This document shows positions 48,511 to 62,100 of a stretch of 64,000 nt of DNA, one piece after another. This stretch comes from Porites lobata (Eukaryota; Cnidaria; Anthozoa; Scleractinia; Poritidae). Where the stretch lies: the NCBI GenBank assembly GCA_942486035.1, contig CALNXK010000101.1:607501-671500 (forward strand), in the 5' to 3' direction. Under the pieces are notes generated by a model, which saw only the letters and a list, made by a program, of their open reading frames with translations, was not told where the DNA came from and did no database searches. The translations under genes were made by a program, and so were the position numbers. Each line of letters begins with the position of its first letter. Position 1 is the stretch's first letter.

Positions 48511-50101
48511 CGAGGTGTACACTGACACGTGTACACGTCTGCACGTGGGGTTCAATAAGCCTATGATCAAATGAAGAGGGAAACTATCCAGATAACGAAT
48601 CACTGAAAACGAAAGTTCCAGCTCATCTACTTGCTATCCAGTACAGATGAAAAAACTCCTTTTTACGTGGTTCAGTTCATGATCAGGTGTACATTTATCA
48701 AGTATGCTGTTTTCTGAGACGGAAGTTTGTAGGCTTTGCGGCCCCAGAGGATTGTAGGTATTATAGTATGTTATTATCAGTCCCACTACGAAGGCTAATA
48801 TTGGTGGCTTCTAGAGCTTTCTTCGGGGACGTCCGATTATCCGTACGTCTGACCCCCGTAAGAAATTCTTCCCTAGATGTCGTCTCCTTTTAAAATATTG
48901 CAAACCGTTGCTTAATTTTTGCAGATACTATTTAAAACAGACACAACTGCTGTCACTCACAAGTCTATAATGGCACCTAATTTGTTCTGAATTTTGATAT
49001 TTTTTTCCCACGGTGTTTTCCAACAGCTAGAGTGGACCACCCTGTCTAATTGACTTGTTAGAAGCTTACGCGATGAGAGACACAAACAAAGTGTCCTGTT
49101 ACTCTAAAAGACCGAAAAATGTTGAACAAACGAGTCGAAATGAGACTTTATACACGAAGACAACCGTCTAATTAACCCTGTCTTAAAAGATGTTTTTTCT
49201 TATACTATTCTGTACAAGTTCTTGGCCCCGTTTGAAGCAATTGGTCAATGCTAATCGCATGTCTTTACATTGTTGAAATCCCCCCACCCTCCGGCCCCCC
49301 CACAAGGACTTCAAAGCGTTTTACTTATTCATTTTATATCAAGTCTCTCTGGGTAATGTGAATGGTTGATCGATACAACTTGCTTATAGTCATGTCAAAT
49401 AACCCAATGGTTTCGTGAAGTTAATCAACTGGAAAGACACGCGATGCCATTTTAGCTTTTCTCTTCATTAACATCTTTCACGTATATTCAAAACCAAGTC
49501 TCTTGAGCCGAAAGGAAAAAACTTTAGATTCCACAAACGTGATGTTAATTAAGTGGTATGAAGACAAAAAAATATCCTCCAACAATTAAATTGCCATTAT
49601 TAGCCTCTCTATGAGTTTGTAAATATAGTTATCTCTTGACAAGTGGGTACACTGGAAGGTGACGGAAGATAAGAGACTTTAGAAGGTTTTTCCTTATGTT
49701 TTCAATCAAAAGCTTTATCTTAATCACGCGCTACAATTGCTTATTGTTGATTTTAGTTCCCGATTAACGCAGGAAACCTCGTAAGGCATTTATGCAAATC
49801 GTTTTTTGAGTGGTACTTAGCGAACGGCACGGCGCGGGGAAAGATGAGATGGGATTAACCAGCGGTTTCATAACGTTTGCTAAATTCCCTGTGGAATGGA
49901 CGAAGCGCCAATGAAAATCGTTAAATAAGACAAGGTAAGTTCCCTATACTTCGCAATGAAAATGTGCAGGTCTATTATTAAAGTGGACCTGGCCTCTCTG
50001 ACTCATTCCTCCAATAGGTGATGGATCATATATCTGGAGCTGATAAAAGGATGAAATAGTTGGCCATAAGGCATTGCAAAGAGTACACAGGCGGGTGGCG
50101 A

Positions 50102-50107
50102 TATAAA
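50102..50107 (+). promoter_or_regulatory. TATA box of the factor B-like gene
   Basis: TATAAA lies 68 bp before the ATG at 50175, predicting transcription from about 50130. This is unlike the TATA-less housekeeping promoters elsewhere in the window and fits an inducible secreted-protein gene. Confidence 0.55.
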
Positions 50108-50174
50108 CGAGCCTTTGTTTACTTCTACTTGGAGTGAAAATAGCTGTTAACTACTGAGGACGCACACTGCAGAA

Positions 50175-53100
50175 ATGAAAAGCGTAAGTAACGTGGTTGT
50201 AAAGCTTAACGTTTGAGAAAAGTATTTCTTTCCAGAAATAGGGTTCAATTGAATCTTTAAAAGGAAGAATAATTCATGGTCGCGTCGCAGCTCACTTCCC
50301 GTCGGTTTGTTCCCGGAAAGAGTATTTATGTATTTAGAAGGTTTCTAATCGAAGAGGAGTGTTGCAAAAGTCAACTTTGCATTCAAATTAACAAATAAGC
50401 GATTTATTATACGTTCATGCGGCTCATATCTTGTTGTTTTCGTCTTTCGTCGACCTAATAGTGAACGGTTAAAATTCAGTGGAATTGTTTACGTATATGA
50501 TCTAAGCCTAAAGACCTCTAAAGACGTTTTCAAAACAATTGAACCTCTTCTACCTACTTCAAAGAGAAGTTTACCTTAGCTTTAAGAACTGAAGTTTATA
50601 TAACCTTTAGATAAACAACTCATTAAAATATGCCTGTCGACCCTGTGCTGCTTTGTATGGCAAATGGCTGATTCATATCTTAATGTAAATTTGCCCAATA
50701 AACCCTTTAATAGGTAAACCAATGTGGTAGGTTTATGGACTTCAATTCAGTCTTAGTAACTAACCTGAAGCCAATGAAAGTGAAATAGGGTGGGTGCACT
50801 ACATATAAATGATCGGAGAGTAATTATCCTTCTACGGTACATAAAAACAGACTGTTATTCTTCAAAGGGGGTATAGTTCCTAAAACATCGTTTTCGAATA
50901 GTGCAGCAAACTAAATGTGCAAAAAAAAACTTTCAAGAATGTTTAGGCTTCTAGTCTAGGAGTTATCCGTACACGCATGATAATGTCGAGTAATTCTTTT
51001 CCGTTGTCGCGACATTTTGTCCGCAAACTCAGCGATGTTGATTGATTTACTTAAAACAAGATCAAATGCTGTATTATCAATTCAAGCTATCATAAACATT
51101 TATCTTGTGATAAACAAGCAAGGGCAAAGTTGTAGGCAAAATATCTTGTGTACCTGTTTTTGTATTAAAAATGACACATTATTACTTACAGAAAACATAT
51201 TAAACAAACTGTTGATTATTTATGGTATTAAAGCCGCGTAGCAAACATGCACTGGTGAGTTATAGATTGCCCAATCGATTACTCGATTAACCTTAAGCTC
51301 AGTTAAAAGATCTACGTTTAGGACAATCGATTAACAATTCTCCTTGAGATGGAAAAAACATATTTTAGACGAAGCAGACAAAGCTTCATTTATTTCTAGC
51401 GATGCCTGGAAAGTATTCACTCGTTCAGCATCATCGGCTAAAAAGTGAAATAGAGTTAGTTAAAACTAAGCCTCCAAAATAGACTTCCTTTCAACATTTG
51501 TTTTTCTAATAATTACTCATTTTTAACAAGCCTAATTTTCAAGTCGTTAAAATGGTTTATTTTTGAGCATTGGACATTTTTCAGTCAGTCCGCGGAAAAT
51601 GTCTGATATATTAACAATGTCACAGAGTTGAAGTTATTTTTTTTTTTTACTGGCGTGAGGTGTGGACTAAAAGCACAGTTCTGAACTAAATGCACAATTA
51701 ACAAACAAGGTAGAATGATTAATTGCTTGGATTCAATTTTGACAGTATAACTTACAAAAGCCAACGCAAAACTCGCTACTCGGACAGTGTCACGGTATTT
51801 TAATTTTGTGCCAATATTTCGTTTCCGAGTGAAAGATGATAACTGATGTAATAAGGAAATGCCTTCATATCCACGTCGTTTCCTGGGAAGATTTCAAGAA
51901 GCTCAAAATAAATATAAATAAATAAATAAATAACTGTAGTTTAAATTAGGCTTTGGTTTCTCGATCAACGACAATTTCATTTCAAATATCTAAGTTGACA
52001 GATTGAAACTAATGGCCGTATAAAATTCGGCCATACTCATCATTTATATTGATTTCAATCCTTTAAGTTGCATCGGATGCATTGAGATCAATGTATTTAG
52101 CGGTCAAATGTTGTAAAAGTGAACTCCAAAGAGAGTTGATTTGGCGTTATTAAGCAAACTGAAGTGAATCACTTAGAGTCCACTGATTTTCACTTAAGAA
52201 CACTTCATATCCGAAGTGTTGAAAATAACAATTCGTGCACATTTAGGGCAAGAAATGATAACTAATTTGCCTTGGTCAATTATTTTTCCTGCCAGATTCA
52301 ACTTATAAAGTGGTATAAGGATTCCGTCCTTATGGAAATAAAGGAGACGGAATTTTTTAGTTAGTTATGTTAGGAAGCAAGAGCTTTGTAGCAAGATAAA
52401 CATTGAATTGGATAAACATTCTTAACCTTATCAGTTGCTAAGAAGGACTATTGCGAAGAAGGTCATTAAACTAGACTGAAATTAATTTATAATATTATAA
52501 CTTGAAGCAAACTAGTCAGTAATTGAAAGGCGTTAAATCATGAGTATTATCTTAGAGTGCAGAAAATGAGTCGAAAATTGTTCTTCAGTTTACAATGTTT
52601 TAAATAAATAACAGTTGGCGAGTAGGAGACGAAGGATGGTGATAAAATAATATCCAGTAGCTGTAAAATCTTGCAAGGGTCACTAATTAGAAAAAACAGC
52701 AGCGAATTGAAGCGAATCTTGTTGTAGATTAGCAATGATTACACAATAGAATATTTCTCCATTGATGTCTGTACAGACTTGCATTTAGTGTTATATGTGA
52801 CTGTTTATTCAACAAACTTTTGACTCATCGAGATGAATTAATTAACCCTGGTAGTTTCTATCCAATAAACACTGACGTTTTTGGTCTATATAATTACTAT
52901 ATTTTTTCAATTACTCTCAGTCTATCACATGTACCGGCAAATATGAAAAAAAAAATCAAAATGATTTAAGAATTAAATCCCAGCAAATTTGTAAGGGAAC
53001 TTTTACGATCAAAACGTTTAAACCGAGAACAAACATCAGGGGCACCCAACGAGAATATAGTTCAAAACCACTTAAACATAGCATTGTTAAACGTGTTTTA

Positions 53101-56100
53101 ATATTTAAACGGTGGATATGGGCATATTTTTATCCCCTATAAATTTTTCATCTGTTCGGATTTCCTAGCTGAAAGTCTAGTGATCCGACAATTATAGGGA
53201 TCAAAACTTACCTGTTCGAAAATTTCAGCCAGAAAAAAAGCTCCCGAAAATTCTAGGTGACCTTTTTAGGGTAAAAATCCGTTGAAAATGGGCAATTTTA
53301 CCATTTTATAGATGTTCGAAAATCCTAGGAGAGGCAGGCAAGCAATAAATTTTACAACAAATGTTCCGAAAATTCGAGATCTCAAATCGTCTTCCGAACA
53401 GATATTTTTCCGAAAATTGTCGTTGGGTGCCCCTGAAACATGTTGATCGAAGAAAATAGCTGTCATTTCTTACTTCATTACCAGAAGTACACGGGTGGTT
53501 AATCATTTCATAATCTGACTCTTTAGGTAAGTGTTGCTAAGTGGAAATCTACTGATCTCTTAAATATATCTCCTTTTTGTTTATGGCGTGAACTTCAGTA
53601 CCATTGGTTGATTAATCGTGTACTCTCTTTTTTCCTTTTTGCTTTTTACCTTATGTTAGTAAAAGTCCTCATACACTGACCTTTTGCTAGATTTAGATGT
53701 AAGATTAAGATATGTGAAGTTAGTCTTATCGGGCGTAATCCCTTCCCATGTTCGATAAACCAATGGAATTACGTGCAAGTATGAGGACCAAATTTATCAG
53801 CTAAGCCGGTTGTCTGGTTTCTGTAGATATCATATTAAAAGAAGCCGAAAAAGCGTTATAAGCTGTTTAGACGACATAAGCAGCACTCTGTCGAGTTTAA
53901 TCTGCAGTCTACGGAAGAACACACTCGATGGTGCGCAACGAGAACGGAATAGTTAACGGGAGACAGACAGTTTTAAAAACATGTACATCTATTGAGGATA
54001 ATTGAGAGGTTTTGTATAGGTTATTACAATAAAACTTTACATTGTATGTTTTAGCGCTGCCAACGCTTGATTAATGAAGGGTCTTAAAATTAAACTTGAA
54101 TGTAGCGGCCACTCCAAATGGGTTTTCATTAAGATATTGTAACATGTAACATTTAATATTAAACTGTTTAAAATTAAAAAAATCGAATAAATAAATAAAT
54201 AAAAGCAAGGTCCATAAAGACCCTCATTTTTAAAAACACTGAGGGTGTCTCACCTCAAAAACAATGACCTTTTCAAAAACAAGCTATAGAAAAACTACTT
54301 AAAACTGAACGTGATGGTATCTTACATGAAAAAATTCACTTAATGGATTAGTTTCTTTATAATAGAATTCAATAAGTAAAGCCACAAAAATAAAAAAAGT
54401 GATAACAAAATTTAGAGCTTACAAATTCCATTCTTTGAAATGAAAAAAAAAAACAACAAGAACAACTGTCTTGGTGTTGTTTTAGAAACAAAATTGGTGC
54501 TTTCTTTTCTGCATGATTTACTGCGTCACCATGTTATTTTTATTCTCTTTCCTACTTAGAGCGAGTTCGTTAGACCGTTTTCCAGAATAAGAACTTTAGA
54601 AAACATATGTTTGAGCCATTCACTACATCGCAAAATCTCCAAATCTAGAAGAAGTACAATATTGTCTCGAAATCCCGATAAAAGAGATTTTTATCAAAAT
54701 TTCTAAGTATTTCTTATTTCAGAATACGTCAATTGCACGCACTCTTAAATAATAGTCCTCGTTTTTTAAACTAACTGTTAAGAAGGGTTAAACTCGAGTT
54801 TTGTCTGATCGTTTCGCATGTTTCATTGATTTCTTGCATAAAAAAAGCTGTCTTAATGTCAGGAATGTATTTGTATTACGAAGGGCTTACACCACGCGAA
54901 CTTCATGCCATGACATTCCTGTATAAAAATCATTGTCATCGCTTTTTCAACATTTCAGTTAAACTCATTAAAAAACATGTGTTTCGTCATAGTGGAATAT
55001 GGTACATGAGAATATGTCCGAATTATTTTTAATGATATCTTTCAGCACCTGTTAGAAAGAAAAAGTCGACAGGAGAGGAAAAAGTTATAGTTATCACCGT
55101 GACTTTATGAAATCAGTGAAAATTATGAAGCTATTTTGTGATTCTCATCTGAGCATACTTAAACGCAACTTAATGGCTGTGAACCTATTAAAAACGTTTG
55201 TAGAACATGAAGAAGGATTCTAAGAGGCGGGGAGGTGGTGGATTTGATATAAACTGCATACTGGAAATATGATAATATAGAAATACTGTTATAATTGTAA
55301 TTACAAAAATAATATATATTTTTCATTTTTTTCATCAATTTTTTTAAAGAGACTTGAACGTTATAATTATATTATAAGGGGTCATTCAATTTTTAGCAAA
55401 TTTCTAGTACAACCAAATTTAGAAAAGGCTAAAAATTACAAATATGATCGTTTTTAAATACTTTTCAGCACTTTTTGTAACACATTTTTTTTAACACATT
55501 TTTTTTGTAGCATACCAGATTTAGTACAGGTAAAGGGACTTAAACTTTTTCAGCATTTTCAATGTATTGTAGCCAGGTTGTACATCTATTTGAATTGGTA
55601 ACTTTCTTTTAATGTTTATTTTTTTATATCTAGATTTTAACTGAGGACTTTTCCAGATTTTAGATATAGCTCACAGGCTTTTCTGTGCATCCGGTGTGGC
55701 TATTGTTTCTCTCCAGGCATTCAAAAAATTTGTTACTATAGTATTAAATAATAACCTAACATAAAAAATGTTTAAACTGACAGTTAGTATTTTTTCACAG
55801 GTGCCTGCAGATTTTGCAGTTTTCATCGCGTTGACTGTCGTGTTTGTCAGCGGATATCAGCAAGATATAAAAAAGGGTAAAATGTGATCCAATATTTTGA
55901 AATTCACTTTATTTAGTACATAACGGGTCACTAACGAAACCGCGGGTAAACACCAGAGTTATCTGACTAACCACAGGCTGGTGTAATTTAACAGTATTTA
56001 CTCGATTAAACGCCGCAGTTGGAAGTACCGATCATTAACCCCAACAAGAGCCATAATGGTCCCTATTATGGCTCTTGCCAGAAACGCCGCCCTAAATTCA

Positions 56101-59100
56101 ACTTCGCAATTGATTATAAGAATGCGCGTTTTTTTTTTTTCTAGGAAAATAAGTCACAACTTTGTAATCTCCACCATCCAGTCAATTACGATTCTTTGTC
56201 AGCATAAAAGCGAGACATTGGAACTTGTAACATCGCTCTGTTTTCATTATATTTATCAATGGTTTATCGCAAATGCTGAATTCAAAATTTAAAAAAGGGG
56301 GTTTTGAACTAAACCCTACCCTCGAAAACGCGGTATCTGAAACGTTAGATATCTAATAAACGCCGCGGCGTTAAAACGAATAAATACATTGTTACTAACT
56401 AGAACAAAATTATATTCTATAAGTTTTTCAGGCGTTCAACGTTTATCGAACTAGGGAAATAACTAGCGTAGTATTTTAAGTGTTGGAGGTTTCATTAGCG
56501 TTGTCACGCCAAGGTGTTTTTTGTTTCTTCAACCTTTCAATGTAAAACTAAGAGGTCGACACATTCCTAGCGTAAATATAACTCACTGTTTGGTTTTTAC
56601 AGGATCAGCTCTGATGTAGAGATGCTTGAGCCAGACATTCCCTCCTTCAGTGCAAATTAAAACAAAACTGAATGCATTGGCAAGCAATAATTCAAAGGGT
56701 TTATGATATTTCGGCCAATATTTTTCGGCTAACAAAATTAGGCTTTCTCAGGGCCAGAGTGAAACAGAAAGGAAATAGTAACGGCCCCTAGTATTTGAAT
56801 TCAAATTTACAAGACTGGTTGTCCATGATGAACTGAACTGAAATGCATTCACCATGATAAACAAGTAAAAATACAATAAAGTAATTAGTAAATGAAGTTA
56901 GATTTCCTCGTTTATTTTTATAATACTAAAAAGACGATTTGGTGTCAATTTTATGACGTCATTTTCCTTCAGTATAGTTCCTTAACAGTCAGTTTGTGTT
57001 TATTTCGCCTCCTCATCATTAGAACTTAACCCGGGAAGCTGTGAGACAGTTGTAAGTAATTTAGCCAACACCCGTCTACTTCATATGAACGTCAAGCATT
57101 GCTGTAACTATACCAAGGTGCGCTACGAATGTATCAATGGCTACAAACTTATAGAGGGAGACAGAACGCATCATTGCAAAGATGGAATATTATATGGCAA
57201 ACAGCCGAGATGCGGATTTCCAAAAGGTAAAGTACACGAAAAAAAAAACTGTCTGACATTGATGCTGATAACAATTGTTTCCTGGTAATGAACGTTTTTA
57301 TTGTAAACGCTTTTCTCACAATTATTACTCTCACAACCTTCACTCTTCTTTCAAATTACCATGACCATTATCATTATCCATTATTGTTATAGATCGCCAC
57401 CGCCATTACACGTGTCATCTCTTCCCACGTCATCATATATATAGACGCCAAGCCTGGAGTTATTTATCCAGCGCTATGCATCGACTCTGAAGGGGATATT
57501 TATAATAATAATAAATAATAAAGTATGTAGTTAAACACCGACGAGCGAAATTTCGTAGCCCTTTTCAGCAATATGATTTGTTGGCGCAACCTCTTCATTT
57601 GCCATCGAAAAACGCGCAAAACTGGACGCCCAAATTGAGTCATGTCCCAAAATAGTGAATAGCCAAGGCTTCCTAATTACACGAACTCCTCAAAACGCGC
57701 GAACACTGATGGCTCTTCATTGATTTGGTAAACAAGAGGAATTGATAACTGAAGATCTCTACGGATCAATGCAAATACCTACAAAATATATCATGTGATT
57801 CTTTTTGCAGTTACAAGTTGTGGTAATCCACAAACTATCCGTCACGGCTACTTTGTTGGATCTGAATTCACTGTTGGTAGCACCGTGAGATACAGGTGCG
57901 TCCACGGCTACAAACTGCATGGTCCGGCGGTCAGTAAATGCAAAAGACATGGTTCATGGACTCGGCGTCCAGTATGTGTGGGTGAGTGTAGGTGATGATA
58001 TCGTTAACTATTTCATGGCTCAAAGCGGTTTTCTTGCAAGCTTTTTTATTACTTGTTTTATCAATGACTTGCACAATTTACTGTGAATATCAAAACTTGC
58101 AGGTAGAAAAGGAGGAACCTAATAGGTAATAGCGTTAATAACCCTTATGATTAACATTTACTAGTTTTATAAGTGATTTTACACCACGTAATTTTAGACC
58201 ACTGCCCTGCAGCTACGTTTAATGATAAAAATTTTTGCATGATGCTCCCAATTGGCGTTGAGAGACAGCCTTCCCGCAAGAGCTCCTCCTCATCGCCAAG
58301 AAGGAAACAACGTTTTTAAAACGTTTTGCAGAATAACACTCTCCTGGTTTAAGGATTATCGCACGTCTCAGCACCGCTGATTCGTTGCCTTTTTTCTAGC
58401 CTGCATAACAGGCGTTATTTTTTTCGCGTATTTCAATCGTGAAAAAAGTGAAGGCAAGCGCGAGGCGAGTGAGGAGCGCCAGACATACGCGACGGGAAAG
58501 GCGCAAAACAATTAACTTCCCTAGTTCGTATGTCAGCTGGCATTTCTCGCTCGCTTCGAACTTGCCTTCGTTCGTCTCAAATGAAAAACACAAAAACATG
58601 ACGCCTTGTATGGAGGCTATCCTTTTTTGGACTTTGCTGCCAAAAAAAAATTGCTAAAGTTAAGTAATAATGCTAATCTAATTTCTCTGACTAAATATTT
58701 TAGATAAAAGAGTTATGAATGTGAACGAAGCTACAGCTTTCATTCGTCACAGTCTCTTGGATAACAAAGTTCAACATCAATGCAACAATGCTTCCTGCTT
58801 CAAAAATGGTTTCAGAACACGCCGTTCGCTTGATTTGGATTACAATGGAGGCCTTGATGTGATTTTCATCGTGGATGTATCCAATAGTGTCTCTAAGGAT
58901 GACTTTCAGATTGGACTCAAGTTTGCCCAGGAGCTTATCAGAGTTTTAGCTGCCACAGTAACGTAAGTGTCTCTTTGATCAGTCAGCGCCGGGGTATTAG
59001 CGACGCGCTAATACAACCAGGTACCAAAATCATAACACGGTCATGCAGAGCAGATCAAATAAGATAAGATAATTATAGGTGAGATGAGATGAGATGAAAT

Positions 59101-62100
59101 GGGATGGGATGGGATGGGATGGAATGGGGTGGAATGGGGTGGGATGGTATGAGATGGGATAAGGTGAGATTTGATCAGATCAAGGTATGTATTATAAGAT
59201 TAACTTAAGATAATACATGTGAAGGTAAATGTGCTCCAAAACTCTGATTTTTGACAAATACAAACATTTTATTTTTAATTTCATGCTTACAGCCGAGGAG
59301 ATGTTCGCTTGGCAGTTGTTTCCTACAACAATAAACCCGAAACAACTATGAATTTTGAATCTCCTTCAGAGAGAGTAATAAAAAAGATTGGGTCGCTAAA
59401 GAAGCCTGGCGGCTGCGGGGCGTCTCTAGGAAGAGCCATGTACATGACGCGGCGCCGTTTAGTGCCGACTATGCGAAAGAACAGCAATAAAGCTATGTTT
59501 ATAATAAGCACTGGCACCTTAAACATGGGAACAAGTCACCCCAGAGCAGCAAGGCTACTAGAAAGCGAACAGTCGTTTCAAGTTTTCTCCATAGCGATCG
59601 GTAAAAACCCCAACAAAAGAGTCTTGTCAACTGTGGCATCTCAGCCAGAAAAGAGTCACTTGATATTTCTGAGGTATTACGGTGACGTGTTTGATGCTGT
59701 GCGACGAACAGTTACCTTGAAGCAAAGAGGTGAGATCTTATGCGTTTTTTTTTGCTACAGTGACAACCACCCTTCCCCCCCCCTTCCATTGCGTTACAGT
59801 AAACGTTCAAAAATATATATTTTGCAATGCAGTCGAACATCAATGTGCCACTTGGGGGACCTTTTTTCTCATATGGGTAAGCGGCCAAATGCAAATGTAA
59901 CACTGATTTTTCATGTCTGCCACGGTGGCCCTTTCTCCTTCTTGCTCGTTTCTTGGTTCATCAACGTCAGTCATCGACTCTCAGTTTTTAAAGTAGCTTC
60001 AGTCAGTAAATACAGTAAATGCCAATGGAGCTCTACCAAAGATAAAGAGGACACGATCTACAGAAAATTTATTTCCCTTTGTTTGTTTGTTTGATTTTTC
60101 AGATCCCGCAGAATGCGGAGTCAGCGTTACTGAGCCAAGACAACGAATTGTACGAGGCAACAAGGCGACAAGTGGTGTATGGCCTTGGCAGATCAATATA
60201 TACTGGGACGGTAGGCACTGCCGGCCGGCTGTCATTAATGCTTAGTCAGGTTTTAGCCGTACATGATCCAATCCCCTGTAGATTATACGAATGTGGCTAC
60301 AAAGTTATTTATTTTAACTCTATTTTGACAATTTTACTTTCTTTCGTTTGTGTTTTTAAAGAAAAGATAAAGAGTCCCTTACGTTCGGTTTAGCGACTCC
60401 ATTGACCCTACTAAGACTGCTCAACAGACGAAACTAAACTCTGCAACGCAGGCAAACGCAGGCTGTATTCACCCTAACAGCTGGAATTCAACTGGTATTT
60501 TCCTCGTTCTCTTTAGGTGCGCATGTCTGCAAGGGAGCCCTTATTGACAAAGAATGGGTCATTACTGCCGCTCATTGTTTTTATTCCAAGACGTGGAGGC
60601 CTGTCGTTCGTCCAGCTTCAAGGTAATTTACAAAGCTGGATGCAGAGAGTTAAATTCCATAGTCGAGCACCCTAACTGTTAGGCCCTCATACAAACAATT
60701 ATCTTAAAACTCAAGTAGTTTAGGTTTATCTTTGGAAAATGATTAATTGGCTATAACTTCGGCAAAGATATGGAGCGTAATCCAGATTTGTCACATATAA
60801 AGAACTCGTCGTCCTTAACATTTTAAAGTAAAAATACTGTGTCGATAAGTCACGTTATATGTCACGTGAGCATTTTGCTAAAAATTCTAAATAATTGTCA
60901 AATTGGTGGCGGGGTGCAAAAACATTTTTCTTATTCATATTAAATATTTCTAACACTTCACGTTTGGAATGACCGTCCATTGCAATTCAATGAAAAAAAA
61001 TATGAGAGTAAACGTCATTTTAAATGCCTTAATTTAATCTTGAATTATTTAAAATTTTAATTTTAAACTTCGCCTACATTTATTCCAAACGTAGAAAGTT
61101 AGGTATGTTTATTCTCTATCAGAAACACCAATTTATTTATCCCAACAAAGGAAATTCGCGAATTTCCTTCATTTTCAATTTTTAGTCTCGTGACATGTCA
61201 CATGACCATAATTAAACGTTAAAGCACAAGAAGACGTCAAGATTTACATTTGGGGAAAATTCGATTCATTTTTCTCTATACAATTTAGCGAGAGAAATTG
61301 CCAATCAATCATATGCTCCGAACCCACCTTGGACCCAAGGCCTTGAACTCCTTGAGAAGGTAAAAGAGATTCAATTCCCGCTCCATCCGCAAGCATCTCT
61401 CTGGAATCCAGCTTTTAATATGCCTGAAACTTGCCTTTGTCCCTAGTAAAATGATTCAAACCTTAAAAACTGACAAATTCATTAAAACTTTAACCATGAC
61501 TTTAGTTAAGAACCAACCACACGTTTTTGTGTGCACCACAGTTATTTATCAATGAGAGAAGGGCTAGCGTTCAAGAGGTCATCCTTTGAAGACCAAGTTT
61601 TCCTCTCGAGATTTCTACGCATGCGTAGGGTGAAAACTTCATAGTTGCAATTGTTTGTCTTCACAGATACACGATAAAAGCGGGAGGACATCATCTGGGA
61701 GATAGAAAGACCAGTCCGGAACAACTTATTGAAGCTACTAAAATTTTCATTCACGACAACTACAAGCGCCGAAATCATGAAAATGACATCGCTCTCGTGA
61801 AGCTAAATCGCAAAGTTAAACTTGGGAAGTATGTCAGCCCGGTATGCTTACCAGAAAAAGACAAGGATTTGGCAATACCTGGAAAACATGGTTATGTAGC
61901 GGGATGGGGAGAAAAACAAACTCACATGAAACAGGAAAGAAAGTCTTCAGGCAGACAAAGCCGCAAGAAGAGCCGGTCCAGAGTCACACTCCATATCGCG
62001 TTGTCCATCTTGTCTAAAAAAGTCTGCATAAACAGCACCAAGCAAGCATTTAACAGCAGTTTGATGTTTTGTGCTGGAGAAGGCGAAAAGAGTGGCCAGC

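Larger units (their letters stand above)
43491..50101. other. Intergenic, repeat-rich, no protein gene recognised
   Basis: The 6.6 kb between DENND1 and the factor B-like gene contain only repeats that I can name: a GGATTCC-type partial copy (about 43640-43800), a 44593-44772 MITE, ATT and GTT microsatellites (45278-45325, 45518-45552), the tRNA-like/palindrome complex (46970-47355) and a dispersed repeat at 48118-48510. The stretches 45560-46960 and 48520-50100 show nothing recognisable. Confidence 0.5.
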
